Shown piece after piece: positions 35,424 to 49,404 of a DNA stretch of 64,000 nt. Location of the stretch: NCBI GenBank assembly GCA_037179515.1, contig JAXCGZ010009909.1, forward strand, positions 1 through 64,000, read 5' to 3'. The translations under genes were made by a program, and so were the position numbers. Origin of the DNA: Halocaridina rubra. Its lineage: Eukaryota; Arthropoda; Malacostraca; Decapoda; Atyidae. Numbering within the stretch: the first letter of the stretch is position 1; every line of letters starts with the position of its first letter. The notes under the pieces are model-generated. The model was not told the DNA's origin, did not search any database, and worked only from the letters and a program-made list of their open reading frames with translations.

Positions 35424-38289
35424 ATTCTAGTATTCAATTAATTTATTTAAGCCCTCTTTTAAAGTTCGAACTGCTCTTTCCGCCAACCCATTAGATGATG
35501 GATTGTATGGGGCAGGAGTTAAATGTTGAATACCATTTTTCTTATAAAAAGCTTTAATCTCCTCGGACACAAAATATGGAGCATTATCCGAGACAACAAT
35601 GTCTGGAATACCAAAATTAGAAAATGTTTTTCTAAGCAATTCCATGGTAACACTTGAAGTCATTGAACTAGTAACTTGAACATCTAGAAACTTAGAATAT
35701 GCATCTACAATTACAAGAAAGTATTTGTTATCTATGGGTCCAGCATAGTCAATGTGAAGTCCTGACCATGCCTTATCAGGGGTAGACCATGACAACACAG
35801 GAGCTTGGTTTGGTTGAAAATTTTTAAAACAAACTGGACAATTCTTTGTAATTTCAGAAATATCTTGGTCAATTTTAGGCCACCAAACCCAATTCCTAGC
35901 TTCTGCTTTCATCACATTTATCCCATTATGACCACTATGTAAGTGCTCAAGTATTTTACATCTTAAGCTGGTAGGTATTACAATTCTGTTTCTGTACAAA
36001 ATTACATTGTCATATAAACTAAGATCAGACTTAACAGAAATATATTCATGTAATCTCAAATCATTTGTAGACCAACCAAATCTTATATTATGCATGAGTT
36101 GACCCAAAACCTCATCTTTCTGAGTACAATTTCTGATTTTTGAAAAAGAAATATCTTCAAAATCTAAAGCTTCAACTAACTTAATGTATTCATTTGGAGT
36201 CATGGATTTAAGATCATCATCAATAGGCAACCTGCTAAGGGCATCAGCCACAACATTTTCTTTACCCACTTTGTAAGCTCAAAATCATATTGAGAGAGAA
36301 ACAGTGCCCAATGCTGAATACGAGCATTGGCATTAGTAGGAATATGACGCCCTTTGCCAAATAAACCTAAAATTGGTTTATGGTCGGTCCTTGCTTCAAA
36401 TTGTCTTCCAAGTAAAAAATATCTAAAGCGATTCAACCCAAAAACTAAGGCAAGCCCTTCTCGGTCAATTTGAGCATAGTTCTGTTCAGCTGATGTCAGT
36501 TTTTTACTAGCAAAATAAACTGGTAATTCTCTTCCATCAATTTTTTGCAACAATACACATCCTACACCAATAGGAGACGCATCCACTTCAACAACTAGTG
36601 GACTATTACCATCATAATTAGCCAAAAGGGGACCTTTTGATAAATCAGATTTTACAATTTCAAAAGCTTTGTTTTCAAGTTCAGACCATTTAAAAACTTT
36701 ATTCTTTTTTAGCAATTCATACAAGGGGGCCAGCTTGGAAAACAAATTCTTAATGAATTTACAATAATATGTCAACATTCCAATAAAAGATTGCAACTCT
36801 GCAAGAGAAGTAGAGGGTGGAGAATCTAAAATAGCTTTGACCTTCTTAGGGGAAGGTTTGATTCCTTCACCTGAGATACAAAATCCAAGATATTCTAAAG
36901 AAGAAACCATAACAGCACATTTTTTTTGTTAATCTGAACATTATGCTCTTGCAAAATTTTAAAAACTTCAATAAACCTAAGATCATGCTGTTCTCCAGAT
37001 TCACCACTTACAATAATGTCATCTAAATAAGCATCAACTCCCTCTACATCTTTCAACAGGTTAGCAATAAATCTCTGAAATATAGCTGGTGAAGAAGAAA
37101 GACCAAAAGGTAATCTTTTGTACTTAAACAAACCTTTATGTGAATTTACTACTAAATACTTTTGGCTTTCTTCACTCACAGAAATCTGTAAATATGCATT
37201 TTTTAAATCAATAGTAGAAAAAATATTTCCCTTACCAATAGATGCTAACAACTCATCTGTTTTAGGTAATGGATATTGGTCACATGATATACATTTATTC
37301 AATTCTTTAAAATCTCCACAGATACGTACAGACTCCTTATCCGATTTCAACACAGTAACAATGGGGGCAGCCCACTCACTATGGTTAACAGGCTCAATTA
37401 TATCATCTACAATCAGTTTATTTAAAGCATCTTCAACTAAATGTTTATAGTGAAATGGAACTGATCTGTGTTTTCTGAATTTTGGAACTACATCACTCTT
37501 AACATGAATGTAAGCTGTAATATCTGAAATGGGTTTATTAGGATTAACTTCATAATCATTCAACAATTCTACCACAGAACCATTGACTTTATTAATTTTA
37601 GAAGAATCATTAATACCAGACAAATAAATACCTATTTTTGGCATCAAATCTTTACCACATAAGTTAGAATTATGATTCCCTACAACATAAAATGTCTGTT
37701 TCACTTGCGGAGAATTATAGTAAACATCCACTCCAACTTTACCCAAAACATTTATTCTGAGATCATCATAAGCATTTAACATTTTATTACAATCTACAAT
37801 GAACAATCCCAAATTATGAACCCAATCTTTAGTCAAGGTACTCACAGCAGCACCTGTATCCACCTCAAAAGGTACAAACTTACCATTAACCAAAATATTC
37901 ACTTCATCTTTACCAATAGCATTGACATTTTTTACTGACAACAGTCTTTCTTCATCAGTATCACTGGAAAATGCTACCTTGTCTACTGCTTTAACTTTAA
38001 CCTTATGTTTTTTCTCAGAAGCCTTATTAAAACTTACTTTTAATGGCTTTGGCTTCACATTACCTTTGACATCTTTTGAAGCCTTCCAACAAACTTGATT
38101 TAAATGTCCTTTCTTACCACATAAATTACATGTTAAATTCTTAAAGCGACATTTTGCACTATCATGAGGGTAACCACAGTGTTTACAAGAAACTGACTTA
38201 CTCATGGAACCATTGGCTGGGGTTTTAACCTTTTGAATAACACCAGACTTTTCAGAAACATATGCTTGTTCAAAATTCAAAACTCTCTC
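35424..38289 (-). mobile_element. Outer gypsy element, remaining part (integrase back to zinc knuckles)
   Basis: Continues the outer element interrupted at 30376. On the minus strand it reads from the zinc knuckles (38289 side) through protease, RT and RNase H to integrase, where it meets the inner 3' LTR. Near the junction it lacks bases relative to the inner copy (NKLIEY in place of NKFNSGSLNTR). At 38289/38290 it changes to a second gypsy sequence that starts again at the end of protease. Confidence 0.8.
35427..36910 (-). pseudogene. Outer gypsy RNase H and integrase, frameshifted
   Basis: Two overlapping open pieces. 36910-36200 covers EYLGFCISGEG, the RNase H motifs (EVDASPIGVG, QIDREGLALVF, RTDHKPILGL) and SQYDFELT, then shifts frame near 36275. 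36269-35427 covers VVADALSRLP, the integrase zinc finger and the D-D-35-E core, then ends at the junction. Differences from the inner copy include SNFGIPD for SNFDIPD and SEEIKAF for SKEIKAF. Confidence 0.85.
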
Positions 38290-38679
38290 ATAATCATTCA
38301 ACAATTCTACCACAGAACCATTGACTTTATTAATTTTAGAAGAATCATTAATACCAGACAAATAAATACCTATTTTTGGCATCAAATCTTTACCACATAA
38401 GTTAGAATTATGATTCCCTACAACATAAAATGTCTGTTTCACTTGCAGAGAATTATAGTAAACATCCACTCCAACTTTACCCAAAACATTTATTTTGAGA
38501 TCATCATAAGCATTTAACATTTTATTACAATCTACAATGAACAATCCCAAATTATGAACCCAATCTTTAGTCAAGGTACTCACAGCAGCACCTGTATCCA
38601 CCTCAAAAGGTACAAACTTACCATTAACCAAAATATTCACTTCATCTTTACCAATAGCATTGACATTTTTTACTGACAA
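36895..38679 (-). CDS. Gypsy chimeric frame: protease, zinc knuckles, protease, RT (594 codons)
   Basis: One open frame that contains two protease domains. From 38679: protease with VDTGAAVSTL ending VVELLNDYE; then, across 38289/38290, RVLNFEQAYVSEKSG, the knuckles CKHCGYPHDSAKC and CNLCGKKGHLNQVC, a second VDTGAAVSTL protease ending LLNDYEVNPNKP, then RT with FSTIDLKNAYLQI and YLDDIIVSG. It ends at VLLWFLL, as in the inner copy. The repeated segment is 738 bp. No known gypsy polyprotein has this order. I read it as a joint between two gypsy copies rather than a designed fusion. Confidence 0.85.
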   Translation of the reverse strand: MSVKNVNAIGKDEVNILVNGKFVPFEVDTGAAVSTLTKDWVHNLGLFIVDCNKMLNAYDDLKINVLGKVGVDVYYNSLQVKQTFYVVGNHNSNLCGKDLMPKIGIYLSGINDSSKINKVNGSVVELLNDYERVLNFEQAYVSEKSGVIQKVKTPANGSMSKSVSCKHCGYPHDSAKCRFKNLTCNLCGKKGHLNQVCWKASKDVKGNVKPKPLKVSFNKASEKKHKVKVKAVDKVAFSSDTDEERLLSVKNVNAIGKDEVNILVNGKFVPFEVDTGAAVSTLTKDWVHNLGLFIVDCNKMLNAYDDLRINVLGKVGVDVYYNSPQVKQTFYVVGNHNSNLCGKDLMPKIGIYLSGINDSSKINKVNGSVVELLNDYEVNPNKPISDITAYIHVKSDVVPKFRKHRSVPFHYKHLVEDALNKLIVDDIIEPVNHSEWAAPIVTVLKSDKESVRICGDFKELNKCISCDQYPLPKTDELLASIGKGNIFSTIDLKNAYLQISVSEESQKYLVVNSHKGLFKYKRLPFGLSSSPAIFQRFIANLLKDVEGVDAYLDDIIVSGESGEQHDLRFIEVFKILQEHNVQINKKNVLLWFLL

Positions 38680-39027
38680 CAGTCTTTCTTCATCAGTATC
38701 ACTGGAAAATGCTACCTTGTCTACTGCTTTAACTTTAACCTTATGTTTTTTTCTCAGAAGCCTTATTAAAACTTTCTTTTACTGGCTTTGGCTTCACACT
38801 ACCTTTGACATCTTTTGAAGCCTTCCAACAAACTTGTTTTAAATGTCCTTTCTTACCACATAAATACATGTTAAATTCTTAAAGCGACATTTTGCACTAT
38901 CATGAGGGTAACCACGGTGTTTACAAGAAACTGACTTACTCATGGAACCATTGGCTGGGGTTTTAACCTTTTGAATAACACCAGACTTTTCAGAAACATA
39001 TGCTTGTTCAAAATTCAAAACTCTCTC
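37552..39027 (-). repeat. 738-bp direct duplication of gypsy zinc-knuckle and protease region
   Basis: Two adjacent copies, 37552-38289 and 38290-39027, each from RVLNFEQAYVS to LLNDYE. The inner gypsy has one copy only. The distal copy (38290-39027) shares VKPKPVKESF, HLKQVC, the seven-A run and DDLKINV with the inner element; the proximal copy reads VKPKPLKVSF, HLNQVC, a six-A run and DDLRINV. The joint shows a 3-bp overlap (TCA). Confidence 0.9.
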
Positions 39028-39535
39028 AACTATTTGAATAGAAGTCATAACCTTCAAATTTAAATTTTCAGCAACTAGACTTTGAAAAATAAACCTCATT
39101 TTCAAGAGCCATAAACAACTGATCCCGCACACGAGAATCAAAGTTGCTACCAAAATCACAGTCTTTGGCTAGACACTTCAGGTCTGCATACAAATCTTTT
39201 AATGTCTCACCTCCTTTTTTCCTCCTTTGTTGAAAAGCCAATAAACTTCCATGATAACTAGGCTTTACATCATAATGTGCCTTAAGTAATTTGCATAAAT
39301 CCTCATACGACTTAGTATGTGGTAAATCTGGGGCACAAATGTTTCCTAAAATAGCATAAACTTCAGTACCAATAGAAACCAGAAGTAAATTTTTTTTACT
39401 ATTTGCCTCAGTTATTTCCAAATTTAAAAAATTTGCTTCCAACAAACTTAACCACAATTCAAAAGAAATCTTTGAAGGATTAAAATGATCAATGGTCACT
39501 CTGCGGTTAGCCCTATTTTCATTTTCTTGAGGCAT
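38839..39535 (-). pseudogene. Gypsy gag, inverted copy
   Basis: Starts MPQENENRANRR at 39535. The first frame ends YFSKSSC at 39068; the second reads IFQSLVAENLNLKV and the first knuckle, then loses a base in CNLCG near 38865. One codon longer than the inner copy at KKGGETLK. Substitutions such as VTIDHFNPSK for VNIYHFNLSK show divergence of the order of 1-2% by eye. Confidence 0.85.
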
Positions 39536-40105
39536 GATTATAGGCTAAGTCACTGGGTGAACTGGTAATAATCTCAAAATACACAACATGCAATAATGGC
39601 ACAGACAGAATAGGCTAAATATTATAGCACTGACAACATAAGCTAAACATCATAGAACTAGGCTAGGCCTATATGCAATTTGTTTTACTCCACTCCTCAA
39701 AGCACTGGGGTTAAGCACCATAGGCTTACGGTAGGCTATGATCAATCAAGGCTACCGTACACAAAACACTGGAAACAAGGTTACCGATAAACCCAATTGG
39801 CCTACCATAGGCTATCATCAATCTAGGGTACACCTTGGAAAATAATCACTATAGCATTCCAATCTTGAAAAATCGTCGGCATTAGGCTTAAACACAGGTA
39901 TAATACGGCATCTATGAAGGCTCCAATGCTAACTGCAAAACTTGATCAAAACAGCCTATGGAGGGCGGCCACAGGAACAAAAATCTCGGAAGTCAGAAGC
40001 TTACCCAATTTACCGGCTACCTCAAAACTGCAAAAATTCACTTAAAAACTGCAAACCAGAAGTTCCTTTTGCTACTGCATTGGTCCTTTGTACCTCGTCG
40101 CCATT
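39536..40105 (-). other. Gypsy leader with primer site, inverted copy
   Basis: Inverse of 30555-31124. The tRNA-Ser primer site complement CCTCGTCGCCA is at about 40093-40103. Confidence 0.75.
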
Positions 40106-40283
40106 TGTTCCATACTATGAGAAGATGGGTCAGAAGAATGCCATTAAAAATCGTGAGAAAAGTGGAGGTTTTATTACTCAAACTTAGATGTCCGACATGG
40201 CGTGTTCTACCTAAGTAAACACAACAAAGCAATAGCGCAATGCAAAGCGCATGAATTAATCAGCACAAAAGATATACATAACA
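40106..40283 (-). repeat. Gypsy 5' LTR, inverted copy
   Basis: 178 bp. It is followed by AGAAT at 40284-40288, the complement of the ATTCT that flanks the inner element at 30372. The LTR/integrase joint here is the exact inverse of the joint at 30376/30377. Confidence 0.9.
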
Positions 40284-41190
40284 AGAATCTGTAGATTTTT
40301 GTACAATTATAGAAAGAGTATGCATAGTGGTATAGGTAAATCACCAGCAGAGTTACTGTTTGGAAGACAATTTGAAGTATCTGTAAAATGTTCCCCTAAC
40401 AAAGACAGAGACCTGGAAAAATTGTCAAAGAAAGTTTTCTCTGAAGGGACAAATATGTACAATGTTGGTGATGCAGTTTTTGCTAAAAATTTTGGGAAGG
40501 GAGAGACTTGGATTGAAGGTAAAATTATTGAAGTGCTTGGTGTAAGAAATTATTTGGTGCAAGTTCATGACTTTGGTAATATATCATGGAAGAGGCATCA
40601 TGATCAGCTTATGCCTAGATTTACAGGTACTTGTATTAAGACACCTAGAGAGTCTCCAATGCCCTTAGTTTCTTCGAATGTAAGCAATTATTCCTATGCC
40701 TCTAGTTCCACTAATGATGTTGAAGTATCTTCACAAAAGTGTGATGTTTCAGTTCAACCTGATAGTAATTGTATTGAGTCTGAAGACGCAGTCTCAGAAA
40801 CTGAAAGGTGTAGTGTGAATGATAAACAGATTGTATCACCATCTCCAGTATTACGGAGATCAAAGAGAATTATTAAGCCACCAGAAAAATTAAATTTGTA
40901 ATGTCTTTTATTGCCATAATTTATTGATATTTTTGTATAATGATTGTTGTATGTTGATATTTTTCTGATCCATTTTTGATAAGTTTTGTATGTTTTTTCT
41001 TGGAGGGAGGAATGTTATGTATAACTTTTGTGTTGATTAATGCGTGCGCTTTGCATTGCGCTATTGTTTTGTTGTGTTTACTCAGGTAGAACACGCCATG
41101 TCAGATATCTAAGTTTGAGTAATAAAACCTCCACTTTTCTCACGATTTTTAATGGCATTCTCCTCACCCATCTTTCTCAAATATGGAACA
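40284..41190 (+). mobile_element. Inverted copy of the outer gypsy 3' part (integrase end and LTR)
   Basis: 907 bp, inverse of 29470-30376. It includes the integrase tail (open to 40901, ending KPPEKLNL), a polypurine tract and a 178-bp LTR at 41013-41190 that joins LINE D'. The same joint with the codons for LKLRK is seen at 29469/29470. Confidence 0.9.
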
Positions 41191-44993
<3,803 letters not shown>

Positions 44994-45084
44994 GTGATTA
45001 CCTAATTGTGATTACCTAATTGTGTTTACGGGAAAGAGCCCAAAGCTTGTATCTTCCCGTCTCCTGATCGGTTCCATTTTAGAC

Positions 45085-46323
45085 TTAGTGATACTTATCA
45101 TACCTGTCCTTAAAACTATGGATTGAGATAGCATTAACTACCTCCTCGCTTAGCAAATTCCAATTATCAACTACTCTTACACTGAAAAAGTATTTCCTTA
45201 CATCCTGCAAAGAAGTTTTCTTACAAAGCTTTAAACTATGACCTCTAGTTCTAGAGCCAGCCATATCAAAATATCGATCCCTATCCACTCTATCATAACC
45301 ATGAAGGAATTTAAAGACTGTTACCATTACCCCCAAACTCTTCTAGCTTCGAGTGATGGTAAGTCTAATTCCCTCAGCCTATCATCATAACTGAGATTGC
45401 GCATTTCTGGCACCAGTTTCGTGGCATGTCTTTGAACTTTTTCAAGCTTAGCTATGTGCTTTTTCAAGTGCGGATTCCAAAAGGGGGCTGCATATTCGAG
45501 TTTTAGCCTCACATAGGTTACATAAATATTTCTGAACATTTCCTTGTCCATGTGCCTGAAGGCTACCCTTTCATTTGATAAGAATGCATATGCTGCCCTT
45601 ACTATGCCATTTATATGCATTTCTGGAGACAAATCTGCCAGTATGTTTACTCCTAGATCTCTCATTTTCTGTCTCTTGAAGTTGTACTCCAGCCACCGAG
45701 TAGTCAAGCTTGGGCCTTCTTGCACTTGTACCCATTCTCATTACCTTACATTTTGAAGTATTGAATTTCATTAGCCACTTTTCTGACCACTCATGCAGAT
45801 TATTTAGATCCTCCTGACGTTCTCTACCATTGTTCTCGTTTTTTACTTTCTTCACAATCTTTGCATCATCTGCAAACATATTCATGAATGAATTTACAGA
45901 CTCTGGTAGGTCATTTACATATACAAGGAACAAAATTGGCCCTAAAACTGAACCCTTTGGAACTCCACTACTAACTCTTCTCCATTCAGACACCGAGTGT
46001 CTTACTCTAACCCTCTGTTCCCTTCCTTCTAAGTAAGTTTTTATCCATTCCAAAACATTTCCACCTATTCTAGCCATTGATTGCAGCTTCCTAGTAAGTC
46101 TCCCATGTGGAATAGTGTCAAACGCTTTCTGGAAGTCTAGGAATATGCAATCTGCCCAGCCCTCTCTTTCCTGTAAGATTTGGCTTACCTCATCATAAAA
46201 TTCTAATAAGTTTGTTACTGTTGATCTACCTTCTCTGAAGCCATGTTGCCTCACTGACAAAAGTTGAAGGATTCCAAGTGAAGAGAGATATGTTTCCTTA
46301 GTAGTTTCTCCATAACTTTGCAA
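45085..46323 (-). pseudogene. LINE E: C-terminal RT part, frameshifted
   Basis: Continues the 910-codon frame after an A lost in the A-run near 46261. Motifs A FLDFQKAFD, B SSGVPKGS and C FADDAK are all in this part, so the catalytic centre is out of frame with the long upstream ORF. Further shifts are near 45665 (a CT pair missing in the GATCTCTC run) and near 45335. Confidence 0.88.
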
Positions 46324-48983
46324 ACTATGCTGGTCAAGGAAACTGGTCTATAGTTCAGAACCGTATCCCTCCTTCCCTTTTTGAAGATAGGTATCACATT
46401 TGCTTGTTTCCAGCATCTTGGAATCTCCCCCGACTCCAGTGACTCCTTAAATATGATACTTAGTGCCACTGATATTGTGTTTGCCCATTTTTTAAGTACA
46501 TGAGGGGATATGTCATCAGGACCTGTAGCTTTATGAACATCTAAATCCATCAGCGCTTTGCATACCTCTGTGGCTGTAAGGTTGATGTTCTCTAATACCG
46601 GCCCTTGAGCTTCTATCACTGCAATCTGATGGGGTGAGGTATTTTCTACTGTAAATACTGACTGAAACTCCTTGTTCAATTCTTTGCAGATCTCTTCATC
46701 CGTCTCAGTGATGCTTCCATCCGCTCTCTTTAGCCTTAAAACTTGTTCTTTTACCTTCAGTTTTCCTCTGATAAAGCTGTGGAAAAGCTTGGGATTTTCT
46801 TTAGTCTTCCTGGTGATGTCCCTCTCATAGTCTCTCTCTGCCTCTCTCCTTTTACTTAGGTAGTCATTTCTTGCTCTTTTGTAGGTTTGCCAGGCATTTA
46901 TGTTTTTTCTCCTCCTATACCTTTTCCAGCATTTGTCTCTCCACTCCTTAGATCTTTTACACCCATTATCGAACCATTTCTCTCTGGCATGAATTATACC
47001 TACTTTGGTGACAGGTATGCAGCAATCTACTATCTTCCCATATTTCTCACAAAAGATGTTATACATTTCTTGTACAGATTTGTTGTAAAATAAGGTTCTC
47101 CAGTCAATAACTGCAAAAAGCTCATTCATTTTTATGTAATCTCCTTTCGGATAGTTCCTCCTCATGTCCTCAGTGCCTCTACTCTCAGGAAGAATATCTT
47201 CAATGATATACTCCATCAACAACACACAGTGGTCACTCTTTCCAATTGGTGGTTCATACTCAATTTTTTCAATATCCAACACATTATCTGTGAACACTAG
47301 ATCAAGTAGTGATGGCTCATCCCCACCCCTGGCTCTTGTTGGTTCCATTACATGTTGGTGTAGGAAATTCCCTTGTACGCAATCTAGGAATCTTGCCCCG
47401 AATGAGTCCTCACCACTGTGTGGGTCAAGATTTATCCAATCTATCTCTTTATGATTAAAGTCTCCCATAATCAAAATCCTACATTCTTTTTCCCGTGCCA
47501 TGTTAACAACTGAGTTTATGACTTCAATAGTACCTATATGACTTTCCTCATAAACTTCAAGCCTATTTTGGTTCCTTGGTGGGTTGTATACAACAGTTAT
47601 TATAATGCTCTCTGACCCAGTATTTATTCGAGCAACAAGAAATTCCTTGAACTCACTTTCTATAGCCAAGTTTATTTCTTCGACTTGAATCCTTTCACTT
47701 ATGAGCAGTGCTATCCCTCCACCAGTCCTCTTAGATCTTTCAACCCTTAGTATTCTGAAGCCCTTAGGAAAAACTGTGACACTGTTTATGTCCTCACTCA
47801 ACTTAGTCTCTGTAATTGCTACTATATATGCCTTACTGTTGTGAATCCTATCTTTTAATTCTACTGCCTTACCAGCTAATCCATCAGCATTTGTGTATAA
47901 CAATCTTAATGAGGCCCCATCCCCTGATCTTCTGTCATTATCTTCTTTATCTCCCCTTTGTCTGGAAGAACTCTGTAATGAAAATTTTTCTTCTCCTTCA
48001 TTTCTTTCATCATTTAACCTTCTTGCCTCTTGCAACAAGTTTTTGATCTTTCCCATCTCTTCCTGTGTTCTGTATCGTCTAATGAACACTTCTTTGAATT
48101 CTTGAAGGTCTTTTAGACTTTTTTTTCTCAACAATATTTCCCTACATGTTTCCCCTGTCTCAAAGGTTACTTTTGTTGGTTTCGGCTTTCCTTCCCTCGA
48201 ATATTTACCTAGTTGGTGTATGTTTACAATATCCTCAGGACCACATGCTACTTCAAGCTTTCTTATCAGGTCTACAACCCTAGCTTTATTTTCTTCAAGT
48301 CTCCCCTGCCATGTTGGCTCCTGGGATTCGCTTATGCCTGAGATTACCACGGTCTTCTCCTTATCAAGTGCCTGTCTGATGAGTGGGTTTGCCCTTTCCA
48401 TCACAACGTCTTTCATTTTTTCGATTACTGTCTCTTTATAGTCAACTGTTTGTATGTTTTCCAGTGCCACCACCTTTACAGCCTCTTTTACTGCCACATT
48501 CCCCTTTAGTGCATCAGCAAAGGAAGTTTTCATGGCATCATTTTCCATATTCAGCTCCTGGAACTCTTTTCTGAACTGTTCAATGTTTTCCTTAATCTGG
48601 ACATTCCAAGCAGCAATCTCGTCTCTCTCAGAAGAGAGCAGTGAACTAACATCTAATTCCTTTAGGTTGTCATTCAGCTGTTTGTTTTTATCTTCTTGTT
48701 TAGAAATTCTAGATTCTAGTTGACTCTTTTCCCCTTCCAGCTTCTTTATTCTTTTTTCTAGTTCCTTTCTCTCCTGCCCTTGTGCTTTATTTGCTTCCTC
48801 CAAAGATCTTATTTGCTCTCTGAGTGTTTCATTCTCTTTCATTTCTCCATCCATATTCCAAATTTTTTCATCAAGGCTTATAACCATTGCCTCTAAATTC
48901 TTGATTATCTGTTTAAGTCTCCTAATGGCTATCCCTCCTACCGACCCATGGATGGGAGAGGTTTGGGACAGAGATGGCGTCAT
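46251..48983 (-). CDS. LINE ORF1-endonuclease-RT(N-terminus) fusion, 910 codons
   Basis: A single frame from the ORF1 start (MTPSLSQTSPIHGS) through the coiled coil (residues about 20-110), the RRM-like part (about 210-300), the EN (LYTNADGL near 374, ITETKLSED near 400, MGDFNHKEIDW near 505, SDHCVLL near 580) and the N-terminal RT (KATGPDDIS, VIPIFKKG, YRPVSLTS), ending at SFNFCQ. In the other copies ORF1 and ORF2 are in different frames. Here two bases are missing just before the AAATTTT heptamer, giving GEEKFSLQSSS without any slip. The frame then ends before RT motif A because of a later one-base loss. A fusion ORF with an active EN but no RT centre is therefore the longest product this copy could make. 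Confidence 0.85.
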   Translation of the reverse strand: MTPSLSQTSPIHGSVGGIAIRRLKQIIKNLEAMVISLDEKIWNMDGEMKENETLREQIRSLEEANKAQGQERKELEKRIKKLEGEKSQLESRISKQEDKNKQLNDNLKELDVSSLLSSERDEIAAWNVQIKENIEQFRKEFQELNMENDAMKTSFADALKGNVAVKEAVKVVALENIQTVDYKETVIEKMKDVVMERANPLIRQALDKEKTVVISGISESQEPTWQGRLEENKARVVDLIRKLEVACGPEDIVNIHQLGKYSREGKPKPTKVTFETGETCREILLRKKSLKDLQEFKEVFIRRYRTQEEMGKIKNLLQEARRLNDERNEGEEKFSLQSSSRQRGDKEDNDRRSGDGASLRLLYTNADGLAGKAVELKDRIHNSKAYIVAITETKLSEDINSVTVFPKGFRILRVERSKRTGGGIALLISERIQVEEINLAIESEFKEFLVARINTGSESIIITVVYNPPRNQNRLEVYEESHIGTIEVINSVVNMAREKECRILIMGDFNHKEIDWINLDPHSGEDSFGARFLDCVQGNFLHQHVMEPTRARGGDEPSLLDLVFTDNVLDIEKIEYEPPIGKSDHCVLLMEYIIEDILPESRGTEDMRRNYPKGDYIKMNELFAVIDWRTLFYNKSVQEMYNIFCEKYGKIVDCCIPVTKVGIIHAREKWFDNGCKRSKEWRDKCWKRYRRRKNINAWQTYKRARNDYLSKRREAERDYERDITRKTKENPKLFHSFIRGKLKVKEQVLRLKRADGSITETDEEICKELNKEFQSVFTVENTSPHQIAVIEAQGPVLENINLTATEVCKALMDLDVHKATGPDDISPHVLKKWANTISVALSIIFKESLESGEIPRCWKQANVIPIFKKGRRDTVLNYRPVSLTSIVCKVMEKLLRKHISLHLESFNFCQ

Positions 48984-49404
48984 TTTTATGTTCTCCCTCT
49001 CACAGAATATAGAAAGAAGAAGAGAAAGAGGAAAAAAAAAGAGAAAAACTTTTAATTAAGGTTCACACAGAATTTTTATATCTCCACATAAGTGCTATTT
49101 AGTGATTCAGTTTATCTCTTTTCTGGTAACACACATCTTAACATAAAAACTTGACCATGGTAATTTAAGGATAAGAAGAAAAAGAAAAAAAATGCAACAA
49201 AACAAAAGTCAAACCTGAAGGAAAATTCGAATTTGTGTCTGAGGAGGCACCCACCTGTTTCTGCTATATATTCTTCCTAACTGATAAACTCACTTGCTAA
49301 CCAAGATATGTATGTGATTACCTAATTGTGATTACCTAATTGTGTTTACGGGAAAGAGCCCAAAGCTAGTATCTTCCCGTCTCCTGATCGGTTCCATTTT
49401 AGAC

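Larger units (their letters stand above)
38290..40283 (-). mobile_element. Inverted copy of the 5' half of the inner gypsy
   Basis: From protease back through gag and the 570-bp leader to a 178-bp LTR at 40106-40283, colinear with 30377-32368 in inverse orientation. The LTR-to-ATG distance is identical (748 bp), and the gag frameshift after YFSKSSC is shared. It is the inner part of the right arm of the inverted duplication. Confidence 0.82.
44994..49310 (-). mobile_element. LINE E: near-complete element with fused ORF1 and ORF2
   Basis: Runs from the terminal repeats at 44994 to a 5' UTR truncated at 49310, where the tail of LINE F begins. It shares with LINE F the variants KIWNMDGEM or close forms, HNSKAYIVAITE and KPTKVTFETGE. 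The 3' third of RT is frameshifted near 46255, 45670 and 45335. Confidence 0.88.

Noticed and set aside
35400..35450. Palindrome centre (hairpin joint) at about 35424
   Set aside because: The opposite-orientation gypsies meet here, but the joint is fully explained by the inner gypsy's 3' LTR, its ATTCT target duplication and the continuing outer integrase. The real inverted-duplication breakpoint is better placed at 38289/38290.
29470..41190. env gene making the gypsy elements retrovirus-like
   Set aside because: No open frame between integrase and the 3' LTR; the integrase tail ends about 110 bp before the LTR.
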